64,000 bases of DNA. It comes from Frigoribacterium sp. Its GTDB lineage: Bacteria > Actinomycetota > Actinomycetes > Actinomycetales > Microbacteriaceae. Positions 36,450-45,509 of the stretch are shown piece after piece (position 1 is the stretch's first letter; every line of letters begins with the position of its first letter). The notes beneath the pieces are model-generated. The model was not told the DNA's origin. It was given only the letters and a program-made list of their open reading frames with translations, and did not search any database. The stretch is from assembly GCA_025363205.1 (NCBI GenBank), contig JANYEI010000038.1, positions 1-64,000 of the forward strand. Reading direction: 5' to 3'. The translations under genes were made by a program, and so were the position numbers.

Positions 36450-38244
36450 GACCACCTCTGACACCCGGCTCAGTGCAGAATCACCCACTGGTGCCGTTCT
36501 GCGCCTCGCCCAGCCGCCCCTTCGCCGGTTCATGCCAGGGGTGTTTTTCGGAGTGATCTCCGCGCTCAGTTCGGTGGGTCTCCTCGCGACATCCGCCTGG
36601 CTTATCACCCGCGCGGCGGAGCATCCGCCCATCCTGTTCCTCGGTGCAGCGATCGTGGGCGTTCGCGCGTTTGCGCTGCTTCGTGCCACCGCTCGCTATG
36701 ACGAGCGACTCAGCAGTCACGACGCGGCGTTCCGTCAACTCTCGGCTCTGCGGGTCGGGATCTACCGGCGGCTGGTGCCGCTCGCGCCTGACGGACTGCG
36801 AGGGAGCGCTGGCGGAGCGGGGCGTGGCGACTTGCTTGCCCGACTGGTGAACGATGTCGATGAACTGCAGAACATGCCGCTGCGAGTTGTGCAGCCGCTG
36901 CTGGTGACTGTTGTCACCGCCGTGCTCAGCGTGGTGGGCGTGAGCATCGTCCTGCCGTCCGCCGGTGTCGCCCTCGCGGTGGCGCTCCTGCTGGCGTTCG
37001 GCGCTGCCACCCTCGTGCAGTCGGCGATCGCCGGGCGGGCCGAACGATCGATCGCTCCGCTGCGGGGTGCTCTCGCGGACCAGCTGCTCGATTACGTATC
37101 GAACATCGATGTGCTGGTCGCGTTCGATGCTCTCCCGGGGCGAATCGCCCGGGTCGAGGCCGCAGACCACCGCCTTCGCGTTGCCACTCTCGCCTGTGCC
37201 GGTGCTGCCGGAGCAACCTCCGCCATCCTGGCCGCTCTCGCCACCCTCGCCTCTGCCGCCGCGCTGCTGGTCGGCGTGCCGGCGCTCGGGCACGGACTGG
37301 AAGGACCCGCCCTCACGGTGATCGCTCTCATTCCCCTGGCTGTCTTCGAGGTCGTCGCGAGCGCACCGCTCGCTCTCGGAGCGTTCAGGCAGGTGCACGC
37401 GAGCGCCAGGCGGGTGGCGGAGGCGACCCCGGTTAGTATCCCGACAGAGATACCGACCGAGCCCGCTGCGCCTCGCTCCGGCAGAGCGTCACAAGCCGGC
37501 ACCCGTGCTGAGACGGTGCAAGTGACGGTGCCGGTGCTTCAGCTCACCGGGGTCGGCGCAGGCTGGCCTGGTGAATCCAGCCTCGCTTTCAGTGGCCTCG
37601 ACCTCAGCTTGAGTCGCGGTGATCGTGTTGTCGTCGAGGGCGCGTCGGGCTCCGGCAAAACGACTCTCGCCCACGTACTGGTGCGCTTCCTTGATTACAC
37701 CGGCAGCTACCGCATCGGCGGCATCGAGGCGAGACAACTGTCGGCCGACTCCGTGCGTGCCATCGTGGGCCTCTGTGAGCAGTCACCGTACCTGTTCGAC
37801 GAAGACATCCGCCAGAATCTGCTATTTGCCCATGATTCCGCGACCGACGAGCAACTCGTGGCAGTGCTTGCCCGGGTCGGCCTTGCCGATTGGATGCGGG
37901 AGCGCGGCGGTCTTTCGGCCCGCGTGGGCGACGGTGGTGACCTCGTCTCCGGTGGACAGGCACAGCGCCTCGCCCTGGCGCGTGCCCTGCTCGCGAACTT
38001 CCCGGTGATCGTGTTCGACGAGCCGACAGCCAACGTGGATCCCGAGCTCGCTACCCAGCTGATGCGGGACATCCTCGCGGTCGCCGGGGGCGTCTCCGGT
38101 GACGATCAGCGCACCGTGATTGTGATCTCACACACGCCCGTACCCGCGGATCTCGTCTCATACCGCGTTCGACTCGCGACGTCTGACCGGACCTTTCCCG
38201 CCAGCCCGGCAAGCCCTCCATCCGCCGAAAACGATCGCCACTGA
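36442..38244 (+). CDS. cydC: ABC exporter CydC, cytochrome bd assembly
   Basis: A 600-residue partner of CydD with its own six-helix membrane domain (FFGVISALSSVGLLATSAWL at the start) and ATPase domain: Walker A EGASGSGKTTLAHVL, signature VSGGQAQRLALARAL, Walker B VIVFDEPTANVD, ISHTP. The ATG at 36442 overlaps the cydD end, so translation is coupled. The pair is encoded as separate genes here. The helical linker at about 425-460 is rich in Thr/Ala. End of the usp-cydABDC operon. Confidence 0.94.
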   Translation: MFETTSDTRLSAESPTGAVLRLAQPPLRRFMPGVFFGVISALSSVGLLATSAWLITRAAEHPPILFLGAAIVGVRAFALLRATARYDERLSSHDAAFRQLSALRVGIYRRLVPLAPDGLRGSAGGAGRGDLLARLVNDVDELQNMPLRVVQPLLVTVVTAVLSVVGVSIVLPSAGVALAVALLLAFGAATLVQSAIAGRAERSIAPLRGALADQLLDYVSNIDVLVAFDALPGRIARVEAADHRLRVATLACAGAAGATSAILAALATLASAAALLVGVPALGHGLEGPALTVIALIPLAVFEVVASAPLALGAFRQVHASARRVAEATPVSIPTEIPTEPAAPRSGRASQAGTRAETVQVTVPVLQLTGVGAGWPGESSLAFSGLDLSLSRGDRVVVEGASGSGKTTLAHVLVRFLDYTGSYRIGGIEARQLSADSVRAIVGLCEQSPYLFDEDIRQNLLFAHDSATDEQLVAVLARVGLADWMRERGGLSARVGDGGDLVSGGQAQRLALARALLANFPVIVFDEPTANVDPELATQLMRDILAVAGGVSGDDQRTVIVISHTPVPADLVSYRVRLATSDRTFPASPASPPSAENDRH

Positions 38245-38283
38245 ACATGGATGTCAGCACGCTGCACGTGGTGCCGACCGAAA

Positions 38284-40905
38284 TCAGCGGGCCCGGGTTT
38301 CTGCGGACTGCGGAGCCTGAGCCGTGCTGACGGTGCTGATGTTGGATGGAGCAACTGGTCCGCGGTCGAACCCCGACCAGGGCGCGCGCTTCACGAGTTC
38401 GAGACTTCCCAGGTAGAGAGCCCCCAGCGCGAACAGCATCAGCACCATGCCAAGCGGTGGCGCGGTGAACCCGATCGCGCTCGACACGGGCAGGAACGGG
38501 ATGAGGAGAGTCAGCAGTGCGACGGCGGCTACCGCGCCTCCGAAGAGTGTGTCGGGACGGCTGCGGAAGAATACGCGCCGGGTGCGGAGTGAGATCAGCA
38601 CGATCATCTGGGTGAGCGCGGACTCGATGAACCAGCCACTCTGGAATAGCGCCTCCGAGGCGTGGAAGACGGTGATCAGCAGCGCGAACGTCGCGAGATC
38701 GAATACCGTGCTGATTGCTCCGAAGACGATCATGAACCGGCGCACCGACCGGAGGCTCCAGCGCCCCGGACCCTCAAGGCGCTCTGGATCGACGTGATCA
38801 CGCGAGAGCAACATGCTAGGGAGGTCGGCGAGGAAATTGAGCAGCAGGATCTGGCCGGGGAGCATCGGCAGGAAGGGCAATACCGCCGAGGCAATCACCA
38901 TGCTCAGAACGTTGCCGAAGTTGGAACTCGAGGCGAACCGCACGTACTTGAGCGTGTTGGCGAAGGTACGCCGACCGAGCCGTACCCCGTCGGCGACGAC
39001 GGCGAGACTCTTCTCGGTAAGCACGATCGCGGCCGCCTCGCGCGCAACATCCGTTGCGCCGTCGACGGAAATGCCGACATCGGCAGCGTGGAGTGCTGAG
39101 CTGTCGTTGATTCCGTCGCCGAGGAATCCTACGGTCTGCCGCCCCGCCTTGAGAGCGGAGACGATCTCTTCTTTGTGCCGGGGTTCCACCTCGGCAAAGA
39201 CGTCACATTCGGTGACCGCTCGACGTAGTCTGGCCGGGCTCATCCGGTCGATGTCGGTGCCGGTGATGACGAGCCGGGAGCGCAAGCCGATTCGCGATGC
39301 TACCGACTGGGAAACGAACCGGTTATCCCCGCTGACCATAATGATCCGCACACCGAGCGAAGACAGGTCGGCGACTTCGAGCGTTACGTCGTCTTTGACA
39401 TCGTCCCGAAAACTGAGAAGCCCCTGGAAGTCGAGCGCCGATTCCGCCGCGACAGTGATCGCCTCCCCCGACCGCAGAGACCTGGTCGCAATGCCGATTG
39501 CCCGGAAGCCATCGACTCCGAGGCCACGGTAGTGGTCTCGCACCAGCTGGAAGGCAGCAGGCGATGAATCCCCACGCACGGTGTCACACGCCGAGAGCAC
39601 GGATTCGACCGAACCCTTCATGACCAGCGTCGGCGTGCCGGCGATCGCCACTCCAACGGAGAGTCTTTTGCGCTGGAAGTCGTAGGGCACCTCACCAAGC
39701 GAGACAGCAACCGACGGTCGGTGCACCCTCAGGATTGCGTCATCGAGCGGATTGCGGTACCCCTGTTGCAGCGCCGCGTTGAGGGCACCGAGTTCGAGTA
39801 TTGCGTCGTCAGGAGAGCCATCAGGTGCCAGCGTGCTGTCGAATTCGACGGTGCCGCCGGTGAGTGTGCCCGTCTTGTCGGTGCACAGCACCGTGAGCGA
39901 ACCGAGGTCCTCGATCACGTCGAGCCTCTTCACGATCACGTGATGTTTCGCGAGGTTTCGGGCGCCGGCCGAGAGGCTCACCGACACGATGGCCGGAAGC
40001 ATCTGCGGAGTCACCCCCACAGCGAGCGCGAGCGAGAACAGCAGCGCATCGAGAAGAGGACGCCCGAGCAAGAGATTGATGACGAAGACCGCGATCGTGA
40101 GCGCTATCGTCACCTGCAGCAGAAGGATGCCGAATCGGCTGAGTCCATGCTCGAATGCGGTCGGTGCCGGGCGGCGGACCAGCCGGGTGGCGACGGCCCC
40201 GAATTCGGTGTCCCGGCCGGTGAAGACCACGAGAGCGCTGGCGGTGCCGCTCACCACATGCGTACCCCGGAAGACGCAGTTCGTGCGCGAAGCGAGAGGA
40301 GTTTCGGGGGCGAGGGCATCAGCGGGAGACTTGTCAACCGGAATGGCCTCGCCGGTCAGCGCAGACTCGTCGATGACGAGACTCTGTGCGGTGACGAGAC
40401 GACAGTCGCCCGGCACGACGTCACCGGCCGACAGGCGAAGGATGTCCCCCGCCAGCACATCGTCGAGCACCAGCGTGAGGGGCGCACCAGCGCGTTCGAC
40501 ATCGACCGTCGATGACACGCTGGCGAGGAGCAGATGAACGTCACGGGAAGCGCGCAACTCCTGGGCGAAACCGAGTGCCGCGCTCGCGAGTACGATCGCC
40601 CCGATGATTATTCCGTCGGTGGCATCGCCGACAGCGATCGCGATCGCGGCCGCCATGACCAGGATGAGAGTCACCGGTGAGAGAAACTGTCGTGCGGCGA
40701 GCATAGGCCAGGAGAGCCGCCGGGGCGGCAGTTTTTCGGGCCGGGCACGCGCCGCGATCGACTCCACTGAAGACAGCGGTTCAGACCACAACGCAGCGTG
40801 GGCCGAGATTCCGCGCAGTGCAGTGCCGGCACGGGCAACGTCGGCGACCCTCGTCGCAGCGGGGCGCTCTACCGGCGTCGTCAATGAACTACGAGCACCG
40901 GGCAA
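38284..40905 (-). CDS. mgtA: magnesium-translocating P-type ATPase
   Basis: An 873-residue P3B-type ATPase importing Mg2+ with ATP. The actuator motif SALTGEAIPVDK (TGE at 184-186), the phosphorylated Asp343 in CTDKTGTLTGG, MKGSVESVL in the nucleotide domain, GDGINDSSALHAADVGISV in the hinge and about ten membrane helices are visible; size matches MgtA/MgtB. Its proposed start overlaps the stop of the upstream universal stress gene by 25 bases; a later start is possible. A DosR-box-like element precedes that gene, so Mg2+ uptake may be tied to low oxygen. Confidence 0.92.
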   Translation of the reverse strand: MPGARSSLTTPVERPAATRVADVARAGTALRGISAHAALWSEPLSSVESIAARARPEKLPPRRLSWPMLAARQFLSPVTLILVMAAAIAIAVGDATDGIIIGAIVLASAALGFAQELRASRDVHLLLASVSSTVDVERAGAPLTLVLDDVLAGDILRLSAGDVVPGDCRLVTAQSLVIDESALTGEAIPVDKSPADALAPETPLASRTNCVFRGTHVVSGTASALVVFTGRDTEFGAVATRLVRRPAPTAFEHGLSRFGILLLQVTIALTIAVFVINLLLGRPLLDALLFSLALAVGVTPQMLPAIVSVSLSAGARNLAKHHVIVKRLDVIEDLGSLTVLCTDKTGTLTGGTVEFDSTLAPDGSPDDAILELGALNAALQQGYRNPLDDAILRVHRPSVAVSLGEVPYDFQRKRLSVGVAIAGTPTLVMKGSVESVLSACDTVRGDSSPAAFQLVRDHYRGLGVDGFRAIGIATRSLRSGEAITVAAESALDFQGLLSFRDDVKDDVTLEVADLSSLGVRIIMVSGDNRFVSQSVASRIGLRSRLVITGTDIDRMSPARLRRAVTECDVFAEVEPRHKEEIVSALKAGRQTVGFLGDGINDSSALHAADVGISVDGATDVAREAAAIVLTEKSLAVVADGVRLGRRTFANTLKYVRFASSSNFGNVLSMVIASAVLPFLPMLPGQILLLNFLADLPSMLLSRDHVDPERLEGPGRWSLRSVRRFMIVFGAISTVFDLATFALLITVFHASEALFQSGWFIESALTQMIVLISLRTRRVFFRSRPDTLFGGAVAAVALLTLLIPFLPVSSAIGFTAPPLGMVLMLFALGALYLGSLELVKRAPWSGFDRGPVAPSNISTVSTAQAPQSAETRAR

Positions 40906-41444
40906 TGGGCCTTTTCGGCGCAGGCGGAACTGACCGATCCGAGCAGCAGTCCCACCACTCCCCCGTGACCGCGGCTGCCGACGACGAGCATCTCCGCGCC
41001 AACACTCGCGTCAATGAGTTTCTGAGCTGCATTCCCTTCGAAGGAGCTGGTGCTCACCCATCCCGGCAGTACCGCCCCGAACTGCTGGCTAAGAGCGCCG
41101 TTCATAATCTCTGTCGCGTCGTTTTCGGGCGACCATTCAGAAATGCTGATGTCGGCGTAGGCGGCAAAGTACTTCCAGGTGGTGACGATCTGCACTCTGG
41201 TGTTCAGGGAACTCGCAAGGCTCACGGCCTTGGCAAGGGCGCGAAGGGAAGGGTCGGATCCGTCCACTCCCACGACTATTCGCCCCTTCCGCAGCGGCTC
41301 GGCGAGGGTCGGACGCTCCGTGGCGGCGGTCGTCACGTCACCCGCGGCGTTGCGGGTGAGGTCGTCCGCTTCGTAGCGAGCCCCGTCGGGGTGGGCGACG
41401 AAGTGAGAAGGCTGGGTAGCTGAGGTTCCGGTCATCTGTTGCAT
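40881..41444 (-). CDS. universal stress protein, single domain
   Basis: A 187-residue protein with one USP domain: VGVDGSDPSLRALAKAVSLA at about 55-75 and the ATP-binding-type motif MLVVGSRGHGGVVGLLLGSVSSAC close to the end, finishing with CPVLVVH. The first 50 residues are a low-complexity extension. It is transcribed with mgtA immediately downstream. A DosR-box-like palindrome lies 37-50 bases upstream of its start, the expected distance for an activator site. Confidence 0.9.
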   Translation of the reverse strand: MQQMTGTSATQPSHFVAHPDGARYEADDLTRNAAGDVTTAATERPTLAEPLRKGRIVVGVDGSDPSLRALAKAVSLASSLNTRVQIVTTWKYFAAYADISISEWSPENDATEIMNGALSQQFGAVLPGWVSTSSFEGNAAQKLIDASVGAEMLVVGSRGHGGVVGLLLGSVSSACAEKAHCPVLVVH

Positions 41445-41480
41445 GAGACTAGTTCACGCCCGAGCGACCTTCCGAACCTA

Positions 41481-41494
41481 GGGACCTAAGACCC
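41481..41494. promoter_or_regulatory. DosR-box-like palindrome upstream of usp-mgtA
   Basis: GGGACCTAAGACCC has arms GGGAC and GACCC, 9 of 10 arm positions matching GGGAC-N4-GTCCC, and an AT-rich centre. It lies 37-50 bases upstream of the universal stress protein start and overlaps the 3' end of the fetB-like gene. Confidence 0.6.
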
Positions 41495-42295
41495 GATTTG
41501 GGAGGTCCCCGCAGAGTTGCTCGCGGCGGAAAGAGAATGGGACCGCCGCTCCCCGAGCGGGCGCTCGTCGAGCGGTAACACCTCGGGAGCTCCGAAGAGC
41601 CCGCTGAAAGAGGCCGCCGACAGGGCCCCGGCAGCAAGGATGGCCGCGAGCACCACGATCTGGAACTGTGCCGCCTGGATCGGCGATGCTCCCGCAAAAA
41701 CGGCACCGACAAAAGCGCCGGGCAGGGTGACGATACCGGTGGTGCGGGTCTGGTCGGTCGACGGAATGAGAGCCGTGGACGCCGCGACACGCACCGCCCG
41801 CAGTGCAGACCGGCGCGGTGTGGCGCCGAGAGAAAGCCAGGCTTCCATCTCGTCACGCTGTGAGAGATAGAGGGAGCCGAGTGAGCGACCGGTCAGAGTG
41901 CATACCGTCATAGTGTTGCCAATCACAATGCCGCCAAGAGCGAGTAGGTAACGCGGGCTGAAGTCCACCGCCCCGGTGGCGAACACGACCACGAGCGGAA
42001 CCGCGGATGCCCCGATCACCGTGCCGGCGAGGGCGGGGAGGTAGCGGGGCGCCACCCGCAGCCGTCGAAAGACGACCCAAGTGGCCGCCGCAACCATCAC
42101 GGCAAGAAATATGGCGACCCACCAGCGATTACTGATCACCCCGTTGAGGATCACGCTGAGAATGCCCAATTGCACAACAGCGCGCAGGATCGCCCACGGT
42201 TGCAGCCACGGATGTTCGAGCCGGAGGGCGAGCACCACCCCGAGTGTTAGCGCGGCGAGGAGTGCGACGGCGATGATCGTGACGAGAGGGGTCAC
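41486..42295 (-). CDS. FetB-like (UPF0014) ABC permease
   Basis: A 269-residue membrane protein with about seven helices, of the UPF0014/YbbM/FetB family. The characteristic segments are GNTMTVCTLTGRSLGSL and ATPRRSALRAVRVAASTALI, followed by GIVTLPGAFVGAVFAGASPIQAAQFQIVV. In E. coli FetA (ATPase) and FetB export iron and confer peroxide resistance. No FetA-like ATPase gene adjoins it here, so it must borrow an ATPase or differ in function. The closest neighbours are stress and metal genes. Confidence 0.88.
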   Translation of the reverse strand: MTPLVTIIAVALLAALTLGVVLALRLEHPWLQPWAILRAVVQLGILSVILNGVISNRWWVAIFLAVMVAAATWVVFRRLRVAPRYLPALAGTVIGASAVPLVVVFATGAVDFSPRYLLALGGIVIGNTMTVCTLTGRSLGSLYLSQRDEMEAWLSLGATPRRSALRAVRVAASTALIPSTDQTRTTGIVTLPGAFVGAVFAGASPIQAAQFQIVVLAAILAAGALSAASFSGLFGAPEVLPLDERPLGERRSHSLSAASNSAGTSQIGS

Positions 42296-42377
42296 CGCGG
42301 CTCCGATCCGATGCGCATTGTCTGGCGGACAGAGTGCCTCTCGATTACATCACAGGCTTAACCTTCCGTTTTCGTGA

Positions 42378-42602
42378 ATGCCGTCCAGTGCGTCTGTGAT
42401 CCCTCCCGACGCGCCACGCAACGGGTCACTCACCCGCCGGCTCGGTGTGGCGGCTGCCTCCCTCGGAGCGCTCGGCTGCAGTGCACTGGTCATAACACCT
42501 CCCCTTCTCGGCAGTGCAATCGGCGTGCGAGTGCTGGCTGTGGGTGTGCTCTACCAATTCGTGCGACTTCGCCGGGAAAGACAGGCAAATCCCCAGCAAT
42601 AG
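42378..42602 (+). CDS. small hypothetical membrane protein
   Basis: A 74-residue frame with a short polar N-terminus, hydrophobic segments at about 24-48 and 50-62, and a basic Arg-rich tail (VRLRRERQ), which predicts one or two membrane helices with the tail inside. Codon use looks coding (GC-rich third positions). It lies 51 bases before the VIT-family gene in the same direction. No family recognised. Confidence 0.5.
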   Translation: MPSSASVIPPDAPRNGSLTRRLGVAAASLGALGCSALVITPPLLGSAIGVRVLAVGVLYQFVRLRRERQANPQQ

Positions 42603-42653
42603 GCGAGCCTGTCCTTCGTGGAAATCCCGCAGCAAAGGGAGTTCTATAAGACA

Positions 42654-43382
42654 ATGAGCTACGAAACCGCCCCCAACCAGCAGGCCAACGAACCGCACAT
42701 GGGCGGAGTCGCCCAGAGGCTCAATTGGCTGCGCGCCGGGGTGCTTGGCGCCAACGACGGCATCGTCTCTGTGGCCGCCATCGGCGTCGGTGTGGCCGGT
42801 GCCACCACCGCGACCGCCCCCATCCTCACGGCGGGGCTTGCCGCCCTCGTCGGCGGTGCAATTTCGATGGCACTCGGAGAGTATGTGTCGGTCAGCGGCC
42901 AGCGCGACAGCGAGCACGCTCTCATCGAGAAGGAGCGTCGCGAACTCGAGGAGACGCCGGACGAGGAACTTGCCGAACTTGCCGGCCTCTACCAGGCGAA
43001 GGGCCTCAGCCGGGAGACCGCGCTCACTGTCGCGACCGAACTCACCGCTCACGACGCGCTCGCCGCCCATCTCTCCATCGAGCTGAACATCGACCAGAAC
43101 GACGTGGTCAGTCCCTGGCATGCAACCTTTGCCTCTGCGGCCGCCTTCCTCCTCGGCGGAATCGTGCCGCTGCTCGCGATCCTGTTACCGCCAGAGCAAT
43201 TCCGGGTGCCGGTGACGTTCGTCGTCGTGCTTCTCGCGCTCGCCGCGACCGGACTGATCAGCGCCCATCTGGGCGGCGCCGGCCGAGCGCGCGCGGCCTC
43301 ACGGGTGGTGATCGGGGGCGCCCTTGCGCTCGTCGCCACCTTCACGATCGGTGCACTTCTCGGCACGACCGGCATTGTCTAG
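42654..43382 (+). CDS. VIT1/CCC1 family metal transporter
   Basis: A 242-residue membrane protein of the vacuolar-iron-transporter family, which move Fe2+/Mn2+. The first helix has LNWLRAGVLGANDGIVSVAA (Asp35 in the conserved GANDGIVS), the next ISMALGEYVSVSGQRDSEHA, a cytoplasmic Glu-rich metal-binding helix follows (ELEETPDEELAELA), then three more helices. I chose ATG 42654 over an upstream GTG at 42618. It sits beside a FetB-like gene, so this corner may serve iron or manganese export. The following regulator start overlaps its stop. Confidence 0.9.
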   Translation: MSYETAPNQQANEPHMGGVAQRLNWLRAGVLGANDGIVSVAAIGVGVAGATTATAPILTAGLAALVGGAISMALGEYVSVSGQRDSEHALIEKERRELEETPDEELAELAGLYQAKGLSRETALTVATELTAHDALAAHLSIELNIDQNDVVSPWHATFASAAAFLLGGIVPLLAILLPPEQFRVPVTFVVVLLALAATGLISAHLGGAGRARAASRVVIGGALALVATFTIGALLGTTGIV

Positions 43383-44082
43383 CGTCACGGGGTCCGGCCT
43401 CACGCGTATCCTTGTCGTCGAGGATGACGACGCGATGGGAGCGCTCATCGAGCGGGGCCTCACCGGCGAGGGCTATGACATCACCCTGGTGACCAACGGC
43501 ATGGATGCGCTGATCGCCGCAGCCAACGGCGACTACGCCGCCGCGGCCATCGATGTGATGATGCCAGAGATGACCGGCTTCGAGATCTGCCGTCACCTCC
43601 GTCAGCACGGCAGCACTCTGCCGGTTCTGCTCATTACCGCGCGCGATGCGATCGAGGATCGGGTCTTCGGTCTTGATTCCGGCGCGGACGACTACCTCAC
43701 CAAACCGTTCGCCTTCGCCGAGTTCAGCGCCCGCATCCGTGCACTGGTGCGTCGTGAGGCCTCCACCCCCAAACCGGTATTGCGTCTCGGGACGCTCGCG
43801 CTCGACACCGCGAGCGTTCGTGCATCCGTTCGGGACAGGCCGCTTCCCCTCAGCACAAAGGAATTCTCGCTGCTGCGATATCTCGCCTCGCGGTCGGGCG
43901 AGACGGTCTCCCGCAGCGACATCCTGCAGGAGGTGTGGGGCACCACCCGTCACATCGACCCGACGATCGTGGACCAGTATGTGCGCTATCTGCGCCGCAA
44001 ACTCGATCCGGAGGATGCCGGTGTGAGAATCGTGACAGTGCGCGGCACGGGCTATTCCCTCGTCGCCGACGACGGGGCCTGA
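43375..44082 (+). CDS. OmpR-family response regulator
   Basis: About 235 residues: receiver domain with EDDD, phosphoacceptor Asp60 (AAIDVMMPE) and Lys110 (YLTKPF), then a winged helix with LSTKEFSLLRYLASRSGETV, IVDQYVRYLRRKLD and RGTGYSLVADD. No ATG or GTG lies close to the domain; TTG at 43375, overlapping the preceding stop, is the most economical start, with GTG 43351 as an alternative. Its kinase follows after three bases. Targets may include the downstream flavin electron-transfer genes. Confidence 0.88.
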   Translation: MSSVTGSGLTRILVVEDDDAMGALIERGLTGEGYDITLVTNGMDALIAAANGDYAAAAIDVMMPEMTGFEICRHLRQHGSTLPVLLITARDAIEDRVFGLDSGADDYLTKPFAFAEFSARIRALVRREASTPKPVLRLGTLALDTASVRASVRDRPLPLSTKEFSLLRYLASRSGETVSRSDILQEVWGTTRHIDPTIVDQYVRYLRRKLDPEDAGVRIVTVRGTGYSLVADDGA

Positions 44083-44085
44083 GCA

Positions 44086-45444
44086 ATGCTTGGGCGACTC
44101 ACCATCCGTGCCCGGATCACGATCGGCAGTGTTCTCGTCGCTGCGATGATCTTCGCTATCGCCATGATGGCGGCTCACGCCCAGGTCGTCTCGATCCTCT
44201 CCGCCGCGGATGCGACGCTCGCCAGGGCCGACCTTGACTCCTACGCAATAGAGGTTGTCGCGAATCCTTCTGGACTCGTGGATGACTCGGGCAAAGGCCT
44301 GCTCGTCTCCGTTCGTGACCCCGGTGGGGTGGTGAAGCTCGACACTCTCCCCCACGACATCCACCGGGTCGTCGAACACCGTACCGGTCGCAACGAAACT
44401 TTCAGCTCCGGTGAGGACGGAACTTCGTTCGTCGTGGTCGGCAGGCTTGTGAAGACCACGACCGGTGAGTGGTCGCTGTGGGCCGCGCGCAGCACCGCGT
44501 CGAGCCAGCTCGCGATGCAGAGCCTCGACGGTGCATTCGTCATCGGTGGGATCGTGTTGCTCGCCGCCTTCGGATTCGCCTCCTGGCTGCTGGCGGCGGC
44601 GGCATTGGGACCGGTACGACGCATGCGCCAGAAGGCCGAGTCGCTTGGCGTGGACTCGACTGCCGTGCTGCCGGTCGCCCGGGCACAAGACGAACTCTCA
44701 GAGCTGGCGACGACGCTCAACGCGTTTCTTGCGCGGGTCCGTGCCTCGAGTGCGCGCGAAAAGCAGGTCGTGTCGGATGCCGCCCATGAACTTCGCACGC
44801 CACTGTCCGCCCTCAAGACCCAGCTCGAGCTCGCGCACGATGACTTCGATGATGCCAAAGCTCTCGCTGCCCAGATTGTCGCCGCCGAGAAGTCGGTGGC
44901 CCGGCTGTCCTCGCTCGCATCCAACCTGCTCGAGCTCTCCCGGCTCACTGGGCAACCGGTGCCCACTCGCCCGAGTTCCGCCGACGAACTCGTCTCGGAG
45001 CTCATGGGCAGTATCGATCGGGCACGCATGATCGGGCTCGCAAACAGCGCAGAGGTCGGCTTCACCGTTTCACTCGTTCCCTCCGTCAATGCCCGAGCGC
45101 GCTTCGCGATCAGCGCGGAGAATTTCGGGCGGCTCGCCGACAACCTGCTCGCTAATAGCCTTGCGGCGATCCCCGAGGGGGGATCGGTGGATGCAGAACT
45201 GACAGAGGAGCCCCAAGCGATCGTGCTGCGGATCACCGATACCGGTCCAGGCATGGCGGAGGATTTTCTACCTCATGCCTTCGACCGGTTCTCCCGTCCG
45301 GACGATTCGCGCACGGCGAGCACTGGGGGAAGCGGTCTCGGCCTCGCCCTCGTGCACGCGATCGCGACCGCCGCGAATGGCGCCGTGCAGCTGCAGAACA
45401 CCGCCAGCGGGCTACTTGCGACGGTGTCGATCCCCAAGATGTGA
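44086..45444 (+). CDS. sensor histidine kinase, HAMP type
   Basis: A 452-residue membrane kinase: N-terminal helix (about 11-30), extracytoplasmic domain to about 148, second helix (GGIVLLAAFGFASWLLAAAA), HAMP linker, HisKA with AAHELRTPLSALKTQ (His234), and ATPase boxes DNLLANSL, DTGPGMAEDF and GGSGLGLALVHAIA. Cognate of the regulator just upstream. The signal is unknown; the neighbouring redox genes make an oxidative or metal cue possible. Confidence 0.9.
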   Translation: MLGRLTIRARITIGSVLVAAMIFAIAMMAAHAQVVSILSAADATLARADLDSYAIEVVANPSGLVDDSGKGLLVSVRDPGGVVKLDTLPHDIHRVVEHRTGRNETFSSGEDGTSFVVVGRLVKTTTGEWSLWAARSTASSQLAMQSLDGAFVIGGIVLLAAFGFASWLLAAAALGPVRRMRQKAESLGVDSTAVLPVARAQDELSELATTLNAFLARVRASSAREKQVVSDAAHELRTPLSALKTQLELAHDDFDDAKALAAQIVAAEKSVARLSSLASNLLELSRLTGQPVPTRPSSADELVSELMGSIDRARMIGLANSAEVGFTVSLVPSVNARARFAISAENFGRLADNLLANSLAAIPEGGSVDAELTEEPQAIVLRITDTGPGMAEDFLPHAFDRFSRPDDSRTASTGGSGLGLALVHAIATAANGAVQLQNTASGLLATVSIPKM

Positions 45445-45509
45445 GAATTCACGCGGGAGGCCTGTCCCGTTCACGGCATGCGCATAGCAAACAACCAGAA
45501 GCTGTAACC

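Noticed and set aside
43342-44688. 448-codon reverse frame over the OmpR/HK genes
   Set aside because: It runs antisense to two genes with clear catalytic motifs and has typical shadow composition.
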